Shown here piece after piece: positions 35,111-45,664 of a DNA stretch of 64,000 bases. A model generated the notes under the pieces. That model was not told the DNA's origin. It saw only the letters and a list, made by a program, of their open reading frames with translations, and searched no databases. Numbering within the stretch: position 1 is the stretch's first letter; the number at the start of each line of letters is the position of its first letter. The DNA is from Symbiodinium natans (lineage: Eukaryota > Sar > Dinophyceae > Suessiales > Symbiodiniaceae). Both the position numbers and the translations under genes were made by a program. The DNA is taken from assembly GCA_905221605.1 (NCBI GenBank), contig CAJNDS010000027.1, positions 123,244 through 187,243 of the forward strand, in the 5' to 3' direction.

Positions 35111-35202
35111 CATGAGCTGCCCCTTTTTTGACAGGCTCTTGCTCTGCTCAGCGACCCCAAACCGAGCACACCCGGGGCCAGCTCGAAGACCTTGCAATGA
35201 AC
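35111..35202 (-). CDS. Exon of an unknown, possibly membrane, protein
   Basis: Acceptor AAGACTCCTCAG and donor ATG then GTAACT enclose 30 codons (VHCKVFELAPGVLGLGSLSR, then ARACQKRGSS). The intron that follows begins GTAACT and runs straight into CCCTAAA repeats. It may continue the gene with hydrophobic exons at 35760-35868 and 37320-37417, but the connecting phases are not fully resolved. Confidence 0.5.
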
Positions 35203-35649
35203 CTGAGGAGTCTTGAAAAAAAAGGTCCCCCAAGAGTTAGGGCTGAGCTGAGCTGAACGGAATGAATCCGCTTACAGGCACCCTGGGAGAACTCCTGGTC
35301 ATGTAATGTCATGTTCCCGGACCGACTGTAGAGTAAACTGTCGACATTGCAAGAAGGCACCCTGATGATCCCTGATGTACACGCAAGCGCAGCAGTGGGC
35401 AACTACCAATTCTTTCACGTCGGCATTGTTCATTAGGCATGACAGCATCAAAGGCAATCACATCAACCAACACAAACTTCTAATTACGCTTGATCACTTG
35501 ATCTCTTCGTGCCTCGAAATCCGTCATAGACGGCTGTCCCGGCCAGCTGGGATGGGACATAGTGAAGCTGGGCACCAACCTGCACATAATGTAACCAAAC
35601 AGACCGTGCACACCACGGCACCTGTTTATACACATGTTGCTTTGGGCTA

Positions 35650-35868
35650 GCCCTTGTGCACTCAGCCGAGCAGCAACATTAAAGCCGAAGGTAGCCCCAT
35701 GTAGAAGGTCATGTCCTCAGAGACTTTCGATTCTCAGCTTGCCTCATTCCAATCACCACCTGGTTGCGGCCAGGCCTCCGTAGAATTCAGCTGCATGGAC
35801 GTGCCTAGCTCACAGGCCAGGACCATGTTCAGTGCTCCAGCAAAGATGGAGATAACGCACACGAGGAC
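35650..35868 (-). CDS. Transmembrane exon and a probable following exon
   Basis: Exon 35760-35868: acceptor GAGCCCAG, donor CCAG then GTGGTG, reading VLVCVISIFAGALNMVLACE (a membrane helix) then LGTSMQLNSTEAWPQP. A following exon starting near 35723 after TCTCTGAG continues in phase with HDLLHGATFGFNVAARLSAQ; its end near 35650 is uncertain. Together they indicate a polytopic or anchored membrane protein. Family not recognised. Confidence 0.6.
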
Positions 35869-36525
35869 CTGGGCTCAGAGTATGACTTGCCAGCACAACA
35901 CGCTTGAGATTGACCCATAGTGACATAGTTAAATGTCACCCGGTAAAACTGCCAAGACAAAGCCGTGCCACAGTGCAACAACGAAGGGACCGACTCTTTA
36001 CCGAGTGTTGACCGTTCTTTGCCTTCTGTTGCACCCAGCACATGAATACCCTTAGCCCTGATTTCTAAGATTCGTTCCGATCCAAGCCAGGCCTCTCATC
36101 TCCTTTCTCGAGCTTTGCATCTCTACGGTTTGATCTCTTCGTCACTTCGTCCCGATACATTCCCGGAGATCACCCTTGTTACTGGCAAAGATGTACTTGC
36201 TGCAGAACAACCTAGACTTGCGGTTGTATGCAACTCAATCTTTACTACAAAAGTAGTTCAGCCTGAACCCCAACGCGGCCATGAAACTACAAGTCTTGCT
36301 GGCTACAAGGCTGTTGAGTCACATGAAGTCACAAATGCCTCTCTGGTTAGCAGAGGTCCAGACACCGATAAGAATCGTGTCCGAGCTCTGCGTTTTGCCC
36401 TTCTGTGCCTTACAAGGGTGTGTGAAAACTGATGCTGCTCAATGTGCACATCATCTCATGACTCGTTGTGTCATGTTGTCTTGAGCCTGCGATTGCGCCA
36501 CTGTTGCCAGAGCTGCGCACGCAAC

Positions 36526-36609
36526 CCCAGCCAGCATGCAAAGAATCTCCTTCGCTGACCGCAGACTCAGAGTATAACGGTGCATGCGCATGCGACGCTT
36601 AGCCATAAT
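36526..36609 (-). CDS. Basic exon running into a hydrophobic helix
   Basis: Acceptor CACCCAACAG; open for 28 codons (MAKRRMRMHRYTLSLRSAK, then EILCMLAG) to a possible GTTGCG donor. The frame stays open further (VACAALATVAQSQAQ), so the exon could extend to about 36454. Upstream, 36740-36800 carries FANRLLNKLIRKINS, probably another exon. Confidence 0.4.
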
Positions 36610-37319
36610 CTGTTGGGTGAATGCCAAGACAATCCTAAAGTGCACTCGTCACCGGCACTTTGCAAACAATGCTCCTGGGAGTGACGAGCATGACCTGCAA
36701 ACGTGAGGTTGGACTGTTAATTTTCCTGATAAGCTTATTCAGCAATCTGTTGGCAAACATCTTCTCAGTCCTGGCCTTTTGCAGCGATTTTGCCCGGATG
36801 TGCAAGCACTTGCACTACAGCAGTGGCAATGGGGAGGCACGATCGAATGATCAAATTCATAGACAGCGGCAGGAACCTGCAGATCACAGACACAAATTTT
36901 CGATGAGTCCATTCGTTGCTGAGCACATTTAAAGGAGTTGCCAGCACGCGTTTCCTGTTAGTACGGTGCTTGAGACTTGCTGACGGAAACTGAGATGCCG
37001 ACTGAAAGCTGAAGTTGTTGAGCCCTTAGCTATCAGATCAGATGCCTGCGGGCCTTGCTTCGCAAACACCATCAACATGCTCGGCAGTGGCAACTTTGGC
37101 CTAGCGTCCAATGTTCGCAGCGAAAGCTGCAGAGAATAGCAGTATCCTGTAAACGTCACTCAGCTTGGTCAGCGGCTTTGGCCGGTATGGCCTTGCAGAG
37201 CAAACTTGTGATGCGAGCTCATGCGCATGCGGTTGGCGATCGCGCGACGATGCCATCATATGCCATATGTTGCCATTCACGTCTCAAAAAGAGCCCCGAT
37301 TCCTGAACCCTGAACGTGC

Positions 37320-37417
37320 CAGAAACTGAGACAAGTGTCCAAGGCGTAGCCCAGGAGATCACGAAGGCAGATCCAAAGAGCACAAAGCAAGTTACTTGGT
37401 GCAAGGCCTCGGCGACA
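37320..37417 (-). CDS. Transmembrane exon
   Basis: Acceptor GCTTTCTCAG; GC donor (TCTG then GCACGT). It reads VAEALHQVTCFVLFGSAFV then ISWATPWTLVSVS, one long membrane-spanning segment. It lies in the same minus-strand series as 37600-38875, but the joining phase does not match directly, so at least one exon between them is unresolved (37440-37590 has the open, charged frame RAQAESSWECVAFENH). Confidence 0.55.
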
Positions 37418-37599
37418 CTGAGAAAGCGGCCCTTGCATGTGCCCAACTCCCTGCACACCTCTCTGCTGCTCCCTTGCAGCCCGTTGTCCTATTGCCAAAT
37501 GGTTCTCAAAGGCCACGCATTCCCAACTCGACTCCGCTTGAGCACGCTTTAGGGCTTGAGGGTCGTATAGTGTTCCCGGGGCCTTCATTCAGGGCACAC

Positions 37600-38875
37600 C
37601 CGAAGCTCGGAATCCCAAACCAAACCACAGTGGTTCTGCACATAGGAGAAGCGAAAAAGGCTGCAGCTGTACGAGCAGAGGCACTGTCAAAAGGAAAGCC
37701 CCAGGCAGGCCCCGCAGCCCGAGTTCTTCAGACACGACAGCGCTGGATATCACGACCTTCGCGAAGAGGAGCATGCCTCAAGCACAACATTTCAAAGCTC
37801 GGGAACAAGAAGTTAAACGGATGCTAGTCTTCTCAGGAATGCTCGCTTCATGGCGATAAAATTCTGTTGTGGGACCTGTTTCACCAGAAAGACTCGCTCT
37901 GCATCTAGTGATGTAGAAAAGATGCGAGTGGTGATGTGGGCAAGCCGACCTGAACATGCCCGAACAAACCATTGAACCCCACACACCCCAAAACCAGCCT
38001 TCCTGAATCCGGCATGAAAGCATGCACAACCTATGCGCTGTTTACAGGCTCAGAGGCCCTGTACTGTATTGTCTGCATAGGCTGTTCAAGGCTGTGGCTC
38101 CAAACGGCACACCTCAGAGTCAATCTAACCTGCAGACGCCCATACCCTGAAAAACCTTAACATCGCCATGGCCCAGCCTGTCTGAGCACCGAAGTAAATC
38201 GCGAGCTGTGCCGGTGTCCGCAGCGAGTCTATCTGACGGCCTTGGCAGAACCCGATCAGCCTCGACCGAAAGGATGCAGGGTGACAAGTCGCGCTAAGCC
38301 ATCGGCATGGAATACCAATGCACAGAGCAGCCAGCGGGATGCAGACCTGTGAAGACAAACCTTCACCCATGGTCTACCAGCCCTCTAAACATCATGAGCT
38401 CTGCATCGCCATCTTGTGCATTCAGCAGTTTATCAAGGCAATCATGTTACAGGCCACAATGCGGCCACACGTCCCACTGCTACTGACAGATGCAATAGCA
38501 CGGCCTCCTTAAAGAGCCTGTAGGACGCCTCGGTGCAACGAGCGGTCTCTATGCCAAGTCGTTCGGCTGTAAGCATTTACAACAGGAACGGGAACATCAT
38601 CTGCAACGAACATCACACGTGTCAATTTTTTGCGTGCTTGGCTGTTGTAACATCTTCGCAGCCCAGCAGCAGATGAGGCCGGCGAGCTGGCAGGAACGTG
38701 TGCCTCACTCCTGTCTGCACAAAGAGACAAAAGGGCTCATATCTATGACTTGAAGCTTGCATGCTGCGCGGATGACGATGATGCGAATGCTCAAACATGC
38801 TCAACACTTGCAGCACTTGCATGGAAAGCAAGTCTTTGGAGTCCTTGTCTTGTCAAAAAGGACTGCCAGAGCGAC
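37600..38875 (-). CDS. Seven phased exons of an unrecognised, partly hydrophobic protein
   Basis: Exons 38830-38875 (VALAVLFDKTRTPK), 38619-38714 (SSAAGLRRCYNSQARKKL), 38451-38566 (ERLGIETARCTEASYRLFKE), 38146-38346 (67 codons; LIGFCQGRQIDSLRTPAQLA and FGAQTGWAMAMLRFF), 37950-38002 (EGWFWGVWGSMVCSGMF), 37825-37904 (SLSGETGPTTEFYRHEASIP) and 37600-37776 (LLFAKVVISSAVVSEELGL). Every junction agrees in phase and each exon has AG and GT or GC borders, so the chain is trustworthy even though I cannot name the family. The end of the last exon is uncertain because it runs into a hydrophobic stretch (LLTVPLLVQLQPFSLLL). Cys-, Trp- and Met-rich segments suggest membrane association. A telomere-like tract ends 20 nt before the first listed exon. 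The N-terminus may be the charged sequence at 38930-39493. Confidence 0.72.
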
Positions 38876-38895
38876 CTGAGTGTCGGGCATAGCTC

Positions 38896-38942
38896 TAGGG
38901 TTTAGGGTTTAGGGTTTAGGGTTTAGGGTTTAGGGTTTAGGG
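38896..38942. repeat. Interstitial telomere-like tract before an acceptor
   Basis: TAGGG plus six TTTAGGG units on the plus strand, CCCTAAA in the transcript. It ends 20 nt upstream of the acceptor ACACTCAG of exon 38830-38875. Confidence 0.95.
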
Positions 38943-39493
38943 CTTTGGGTTTTGGGTCCGCATTCTGAGCCAGGTGGTACAACTTGATAGGCGCAACTTT
39001 GAGGCACAACCTCTGCCGAGGCCAAAAGGCCGGCGCTCCTAACATCCAACATCCTTGTGTGCCCTGACTGTGTGGTATTCTTTCTGACTGTGCACCATCG
39101 TCCTCTCACTTCGCTTCGAGGCGACAGTACTGCAACGACCAGGCAATGACCAGCTAATTGAGCAGCTTGGCATTCTGCACAGCCTCCTCGCGGCGCATCT
39201 TGCTTTACTACTTTACTTTCTTTCGGAGGGCTTGAGTCCTCCACCTCTGCTGAGAACCTCCCCGGTAGACTCTTGTCAGACTCTCTCTTCCTGCGCTTCT
39301 TTCTTTCTTCCTTCCTGCGCACGCAACCCTCCCAGGTGGGCGGGGCCGCCCGAAGGCGTGCGGCTGCCGAGTCCGAGATGACACTACCTCCGCGCACCGT
39401 CGAGCATGCCGGGAACCTCAGGCCGCCCCATGAGGCATCCGAGGAGGCCACTGCAGCCGCCAGAACTGCATTCCTCGGCAGCCTTCGTCCCAC
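38930..39493 (-). CDS. Probable charged exon region
   Basis: The open minus frame contains a strongly basic then mixed-charge segment (RRKEERKKRRKRESDKSL, then VEDSSPPKESKVVKQDAPRG). The upstream part is Gly/Ala/Ser-rich (SSDASWGGLRFPACSTV). The end of the ORF overlaps telomere-like repeats and cannot be coding, so a donor must lie before about 39100. Possibly the N-terminal part of the gene at 37600-38875. Confidence 0.4.
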   Translation of the reverse strand: MGRRLPRNAVLAAAVASSDASWGGLRFPACSTVRGGSVISDSAAARLRAAPPTWEGCVRRKEERKKRRKRESDKSLPGRFSAEVEDSSPPKESKVVKQDAPRGGCAECQAAQLAGHCLVVAVLSPRSEVRGRWCTVRKNTTQSGHTRMLDVRSAGLLASAEVVPQSCAYQVVPPGSECGPKTQSPKP

Positions 39494-40557
39494 GCCTGGC
39501 TGCGATACTCATGGATACTGCAAGCGGGCGTTCCCACCAGAATGCTGCGCATGCTGGCAAAATTCGTTCGACTGCTTGCCTTACGATGGGAAGCGGTAAC
39601 CTTCGACAAGCCTAGGCCCTTGCCTGATGTGTCTGACACGACTCAGACTATGCCCAGAAACAGCCATGCAACGCACAAGTCTGTGCAGGTAAGTACTGCA
39701 TGTACTCGTGGTTTCACTTGCCAGCTGTCAGTTGCAGCCAACTTACAGCTGGCAATTGAAACCTTACGTGGACCACAGGAATATTTCAGGAAACAGGCCG
39801 TGTATCTGCAGAAGCTCTACGAGAGCCCATCATCCTGCCCTTCACGCAGCTACACTCGCCGAACAAGCCCTGCAGAGTCAACCCTGTATCAACTGTTACA
39901 GGCAGGAGGTTCGTTGGGTCGGCCAGCGTGGGCTCCTTGCCACGTGCAGAATGGTAGACACCTGCCAGAGAAAAAATCGATGTACCTACTGTCAACTTTT
40001 ATTTCCGGATCAAAGCCACCAGACTTGTGAATCAGCAACCTCGCGTGGCATAAGCAGCTCACAAACACGCAACCTCAGCTCTCAAGTGGCACGCAGAGCT
40101 GCTTGCTAGGAGGCTAGGAGGCAGGGAGAACACTGGGAGACAACAGCCCCAAGCCTTCGACGAAAGCACCATCAGCTCAAGCACTAATGGAAGCTGCAAC
40201 TCCGAGCTCCATCCACATGCTGGATGGTGCTACGGATGATGTTGAATAGCGTCCTATGTCAATGTACCAGAGGTTGTCAAAGGATTTCATCAGTAGGGCA
40301 GCATCCATGAATGCATGAAAATGCACGAAAACTTCCAGACGGATTGTCGGTGGGCAGATGGCAACTGAAAATGTCAACCTTCTGCCAAAGGCCGGACCAG
40401 TGCTCTTGTACGTATATGGTTGTTGTGCGACCCAGCATCAGTCGAGCCCCTTGTGGCTGCGAAAGTCTTGGCCAATTTTCAGCAAACAAATTGAGACCCT
40501 GCATGCTTGCACATGGAGCGGGAACGTTGGCTGTCGGCTTGAGATCAGGCTGCACAC
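39494..40557. other. No firm gene
   Basis: A plus-strand ORF at 39542-40030 includes a GTAAGT at about 39690, but no supported plus-strand exon exists in the window. Minus-strand sequence at 40277-40500 is open (RLSQPQGARLMLGRTTTI) and may hold exons that follow 40558. Confidence 0.35.
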
Positions 40558-42601
40558 CGTGCAAGCTGGCCTGCTCCTTCTTCTGGCTGCTGCTGGAAAG
40601 ATCTTCACACCTCGCCTGCAGCATTAACATCGCCCTGCACAGACAAGGGTAATTAAATGGCAGCGAGCTTGCACGGCCTGGGCCATGCATTGCATGCCGC
40701 CATGATGGGAAATGCAATTTTTGCATGCAGCAACAGCCCAGACACGAGGCTTGGTAAGTTGCAGGAACTGCTGAACGGCTGTACTTGTGCCACTGCTCAC
40801 TGCTCTACCAAGCGGCCTGTGCTGCCTGGGCTTCCTGGGCCTTCACCATCTCTGAAGCTCTGGCTTCCTACCATGGGAGCCGTCTTGGCCCAGGCTCAGT
40901 ACATTCATTGCGTTGACATCGACACAAGGCATGGCCTCCAAGTCCGCCCGAAGCATCTCCACCTGCTCCTGCGAAGGAAGAGCTCTTGGGTGTGCAGACC
41001 TATACTCGTGGCATTTTCAGGAAAAAACAAAATCGCCACAATGCACCAACTTTCAGGGTCCGTATTCAACACCATGGAAACCTTAAGAGTTGGCCTGCAA
41101 ACTTCATGCAACTTCCCACCAACACACTATGTCTGGCCGTCTTGGTGGAAAAGGCACGTTCAGCATGCGCAACACGCGCAGCAAGCAAGGGCGGCTTCGA
41201 CCGGCATCTGGTGGAGAGAATTCTCAGCCTCATTTTGTCAGCTTTAGTAACTTCAGTGTCCCACTTTCTGAAGTGGCACACGAGCCATTTTTTTGAATCC
41301 TCCATGCAAGGCTTGGCGAATCCCTGCCACTCCGGCAAGCATCTCTCCATGGGAATGGTCCGACTCAGAAGGCGCTCTAAAAACCTTGAACCCCGTGGTG
41401 CCTTCAATCTTGCTGTGTTAACATGCGTGTGCAATGTGATTACATACATATCATTTGGAAATTCGAGCCGGCTCGAACCCGAAACATAGAATTTAGGAAT
41501 CCATGGCTGTCGGGCTTCATGAATGCTAAATCTTAGGTTGCTAAGAAAATTCGACGCCGCTCAGGACGGAGGCTTTGCAAAATTCGAGCCGGCTCGACTT
41601 TTCCAACCGAAAGCTAAATGATGGCATCTGTGTGGCGTGGGGGGAGTGCAGAGATTCCCGAATTTAGGCGGCTTCTTCTTGGAGCTTACGCCGGCCCGAG
41701 TTTTGCGTGAATTGGTGCTTCGGAAAGTTTAGAAAACTCGATCCCGGCAGTGTTTTACAAGCATGGATCGAAAAGACTTGAAAACCCGATACTTTTCTCC
41801 GGCGGGCTCGGTTCTCCCTGCCATTCTTGCGCCGAATACGTAGTTTTTGTTGACCACTGGCTCACAGCCCAGAGGTGGCTCTATAGATCACGTGGGGAAG
41901 GGGGTGCATCAGCATATGGAAATTAGCAAAAACCATGTATACACATACACATATATATATATAATGTAGTATAAGTTTTAATCTCAACAAACATAATGAC
42001 ATAAAAGGTATAGATATGCAGTATAGAGCGTGTAGCATACCTGCATCTGCAGTACACGTTGCTCTTGCGAGTGCGAAACGCTGCGGGCCTGCAAACTTCG
42101 GACTCGGCTCTCCAGCAGGGCCTGAGCAACCTGGAGCGAAGCTCGAAGAGCCGACAGCTCAATGCCTTGAGTCACTTAGGGTTTAGGGTTTAGGGTTTAG
42201 GGTTTAGGGGTCTTCACTCAGCTAATATCCGCTAGTGACATTTCCCATACTCGGTTAAAGTGTTGGGTGCCTCCACGCGGTCGTCCCGCTGAGTGGCGCT
42301 GCTCAGCAACTCCTCGAGGCTAGCGGCCCAGGGTCAGCGTGGCTCTGAGTTGAAGTCCGCTGTGAATTGTTTTTGGCTTCGTTTGGTTGCTGGCTTCCAG
42401 ACTAGCACCGTTCTGTGAAACCAAACAGCTCGCAGCTCAACAATAGCGTGAACATGCGTGAGCACCCAGACTCTCTGAGATGTTATTGGTTTGTCATGGG
42501 AGCTCCTGGCACTCCGCATGGGCTTGCTCCACTTCCTTGCAGACTTTCTTGCAGCAGGATGCAACAAAGATGTGTGCGGATGAAAACTGTGTCTGCACCT
42601 C
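40558..42601 (-). CDS. Coiled-coil protein exons, downstream part
   Basis: Exons: 42503-42601 (VQTQFSSAHIFVASCCKK, VCKEVEQAHAECQ), 42041-42165 (LSALRASLQVAQALLES, HSQEQRVLQMQ; donor CAG then GTATGC), 41202-41263 (TEVTKADKMRLRILST; less sure), 40903-40968 (EQVEMLRADLEAMPCVDV; acceptor TTCGCAG, donor GTACTG) and 40558-40615 (CEDLSSSSQKKEQASLH). Segments are rich in E, Q, L, A and K with heptad-like spacing. The phase 0 join of 40968/40903 to 40615/40558 supports one gene. They probably continue the coiled-coil gene at 45665-47299 on the same strand. Function unknown; long coiled-coil proteins are often cytoskeletal or tethering factors (general inference only). Confidence 0.6.
41461..41600. repeat. 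Two copies of a palindromic AATTCGAGCCGGCTCGA motif
   Basis: TTCGAGCCGGCTCGA(A) occurs at about 41462-41477 and again at about 41583-41597, each preceded by AAA. The 16-nt form is a perfect palindrome. Confidence 0.85.
41940..41963. repeat. (TA)n microsatellite
   Basis: Short TA/CATA run in the intron following the exon 42041-42165 on the minus strand. Confidence 0.8.
42176..42209. repeat. Interstitial telomere-like tract before an acceptor
   Basis: TTAGGG plus four TTTAGGG units on the plus strand, CCCTAAA in the transcript. It ends 10 nt upstream of the acceptor GACTCAAG of the coiled-coil exon 42041-42165. Confidence 0.95.
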
Positions 42602-43067
42602 CTGCTTGACCCAACAAACACAAGATGCATTTTGCAATTGGCACATGGCTCGCGAGGTAGAGATCCCCGGAAGGATCAGGTCAATTATTGCCAGGGAAAG
42701 AGAACTCTTTGAACAGTTGTCAAGACAATCTAAGCTGCTTCAACCTCAGGACGCTGGAGGGCCGAAACCGAATTCTAGCCATAAACTTGCCCTTCATCTC
42801 CCTCCTGAAATTTAAAACAAGAAAACAAACTGGTTGGAGTGTGTCGAATGTCTTTCCCTGATTGTAGTTTTTCTGTTTTCTGCCCCATTCCTGAGTTGTT
42901 CCGGCTCAGTTACCTGCGCCGCCTATCGGATCTTCTGGGAGTAACCTTTGGTGATTCCCGTAGAACGTACCCGGCGTTCATTTGTAATCCGGCTGCTCCC
43001 AGCAAATGCGGCGGTAGAGTTGATGGCGATAGCCGGCGTGCAGCATCACCAGCATCACTCAAGTTCA

Positions 43068-43205
43068 CCGAAGCTAGCTAGCAGTCCGAAGCTAGCTAGC
43101 AGACATTTCTAGCATTAAGCCTTAAGCATATATATATATATATATGATATGATATGATATTATATTATATTATACTTATTTATATTAATTTATTTATTTA
43201 CACAT
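43068..43205. repeat. 18-nt tandem duplication and AT-rich repeats
   Basis: CCGAAGCTAGCTAGCAGT occurs twice in tandem (43068-43085 and 43086-43102, the last base differing), followed by (TA)n and (TGATA/TTATA)n runs to about 43205. Confidence 0.9.
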
Positions 43206-43509
43206 ATTTTTGTACATATGCAAGCACTAGACATCCAGGCATGGCCCTGGCAAGGACTTTGTTGTGAAGCTTTGTCTGTTGCTGCTTTGTCGCAAGACCA
43301 TCTACAACTCTACAGGCTCTATAGTAGAATAAGCCTCCTTTGGTGTGGTATTTTGATGGTGTGCAATGCACTGCGATGCAGCCCAGTGGCCCGCTCCGCC
43401 CGGCGGCCGCGCTCGTTTGCCGCACGCAGCTCCTGGCGGCTGCGACCTAGGACTCGGACAGCACTGCGATGTGCTGCCTGTGAAACACTTTTGCAGTTTC
43501 AAGAAGTTG

Positions 43510-44045
43510 TGGAGAGAGCGGTTAACTTGGCATGCGATTCCAAGGGTGTGAACGGTTGATCCACAGTCTCAGCCTCAATCTGTTAACCACTGATGCACCA
43601 TTAACAGCGGTTCACATGTCATCCTTTGCATCACGAGGGTCATTAAGGTTTCTCCCTGGCGGTTAACTCACTCCTTTGTCTGGTGTCTTTTCGGCGGTAG
43701 CACGTGATGCATTAGATGACAGGTCTTTTCCCTTCATGAGGGAGCTCTCCTAACTTTCAGACAGGATTTTGGGCGTTTACACGGTTAACCTGGCATGCGA
43801 TTCCAAGGGTGTGATGATACGGGCTGTAAGGTGCGGTGATTAGGTCCAGGATTCGAGCGGTCGAACTCAAGCCTTTGGTAACAGCCCGGTTTAGGGTTTA
43901 GGGTTTAGGGTTTAGGGTTTAGGGTTTAGGGTTTAGGGTTTAGGGTTTAGGGAGCCTGGTGATGATTCAAAGACCCGTCTAAAAGGCTTGGAAACAGAGG
44001 TTGTGTCTCAAGGTGTGACAGGGAGAGAGCGGTTAACCTTTACTT
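43510..44045. repeat. Cluster of GGTTAAC-core short repeats
   Basis: CGGTTAAC(T/C)TGGCATGC, continuing GATTCCAAGGGTGTGA, is present at 43519-43552 and 43782-43814. GGAGAGAGCGGTTAAC occurs at 43511-43526 and again at 44025-44040. Further GTTAAC hexamers lie at about 43582 and 43662. Confidence 0.85.
43890..43952. repeat. Interstitial telomere-like tract, nine units
   Basis: Nine perfect TTTAGGG units on the plus strand. No neighbouring exon is established; a possible acceptor TTACCAAAG follows 17 nt downstream in the transcript sense. Confidence 0.97.
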
Positions 44046-44969
44046 TTCCTTTACTAGCGAGCACCAGGACAAGGAGAACGAAGAACCCAACCTGGCTGCT
44101 ACTTTCTAGCCCCGGCTAATGGTACTCTAATGGTAGTAACCTGGTGAACGAGAACTCCTATTAAAATATAAAGAACAAGGGAACGAAGTGAGTGCGTGAT
44201 GCATGATTTTAATGTGAGTTCGCGCGTGTCTTTATTATTCTCTTCTTTCACGCGCTATCACTATTATCATATTCTAACGGGCCCTATTAATATTATTGGC
44301 CCGTAGATTTATTCTTCACTTCGTTCTCACGTTATTTGATACTGCGTGCTGCGTGCTTCACTCTGTTCATTACCAGTATTAATCGTGTGTTCTCAACATT
44401 GAAGCAAGATGAAGCGATGCCACTTAGGGTTCGTGAACAACACGGCTGGAAGGGAAGGGCATGAAGCAACGTGCTTTTGTTGTCTTCAAGAGGCAGCAAA
44501 AGCACAGGACGTGACATCATCACCTTGTCCGGGTGCCTGGCTCAGGCCGGCCTCCAGCCTCACATCCACACGCTTAGGCTTTCCTATTGTTAGCTACTGA
44601 TCATTTGACGGAGAACCCATGAGAACCCCATTGCGAACCATGGCCAGACAGCCCGACATGACGCATTGCCAATTGCAGTCTCAAGTGGAGTGGGGAGTAA
44701 AGAGTGCCCGCAAGCAGTGATGCACCGATGCGCCGCTGGTAAACCTGTGAGGTGTATAATTGCGCTACACGCGCCGTGCATGCCTTGCCCTGTTGGGTTC
44801 TGCTGTGGTGCCTCTGAGCCTTCTGATGCATTTGCTGAACTCCCCAACCAGGAGACTCTCTGCAACTCAAAATCACTTCAGCCTTCGAAGCCCTGGGCCA
44901 TGAACCCGAAGCGCAGGAGGAGCACTGGAATCAAGTTTTTCCAAACTTTGGGATCGTAAGTTTCCCCTC

Positions 44970-44982
44970 CCTTACTACTACG

Positions 44983-45042
<60 letters not shown>

Positions 45043-45043
45043 G

Positions 45044-45092
<49 letters not shown>
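44970..45092. repeat. (ACT)n trinucleotide repeat
   Basis: About 38 ACT/TAC units with one CTG interruption near 45040. ORFs reading poly-Ser or poly-Val here are artefacts. Confidence 0.95.
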
Positions 45093-45098
<6 letters not shown>

Positions 45099-45593
45099 GA
45101 CCCCGACCACTGTTCCTAGAATACTTGATGCTGAGAGTGGATACCGTGACACGACCGAAATTTGGTTCTTTTCTTGCGTGCCTTGTCGCATCGACTGAAA
45201 CTCCGACGCACATCTGGCATGCGAAACTCCTGGAAACATCTTGAAACCGACGCACATGACATGCGAGACACTGACAAAACTCCGTCGCCACCTACGCTTC
45301 GCTGCATCGGTCTGGTGGTGCGTGTGGGCCGCCGTGGTGGTGCGCCGGGTTGGGGCGTTGAGAACAGTATCGTTTTGGCTTGCCGGCCCTCGTAAGAGGT
45401 GGTTAAAAATAGGGAAAACCCTCATCAGCAGCCATTTTTTTGAACACGTCACAGGGATTCGACTCCTGAAAAACTACATGGGCCGTGTAGTATTGCGCTA
45501 AGACTCGAGTGTTCGTCACATTCGACATGCAACGCCCTAACACCAGCCGGCAAGATGACGGGGTCATCGAGGCACGGCTACCTTTGTGCCACT

Positions 45594-45654
45594 CCCTAAA
45601 CCCCTAAACCCTAAACCCTAAACCCTAAACCCTAAACCCTAAACCCTAAACCCT
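45594..45654. repeat. Interstitial telomere-like tract after a donor
   Basis: CCCTAAA units on the plus strand, TTTAGGG in the transcript, with one extra C near the start. It begins 10 nt into the intron that follows exon 45665-45755. Confidence 0.95.
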
Positions 45655-45664
45655 CTGTCATGAC

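Larger units (their letters stand above)
42602..45664. other. Repeat-rich, gene-poor stretch
   Basis: Contains an 18-nt tandem duplication (43068-43102), AT-rich repeats (43125-43205), a cluster of GTTAAC-containing short repeats (43510-44045), a nine-unit telomere-like tract (43890-43952) and (ACT)n at 44970-45092. The minus frame at 44600-44865 is open but unconvincing. Confidence 0.5.

Noticed and set aside
36660-36932. Plus-strand ORF with apparent transmembrane helix
   Set aside because: The hydrophobic run is the antisense of a lysine/arginine-rich minus-strand stretch (FANRLLNKLIRKINS), a known cause of false membrane ORFs.
39542-40030. 162-codon plus-strand ORF with a GTAAGT inside
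   Set aside because: One good donor occurs by chance often; no acceptor or partner exon was found and all supported genes are on the other strand.
43840-43885. Possible tRNA T-arm (ATTCGAGCGGTCGAACTC)
   Set aside because: No matching acceptor stem, D-arm or anticodon arm could be placed around it.
44878-45452. Poly-Ser and poly-Val ORFs
   Set aside because: They are translations of the (ACT)n repeat with no supported exon borders.
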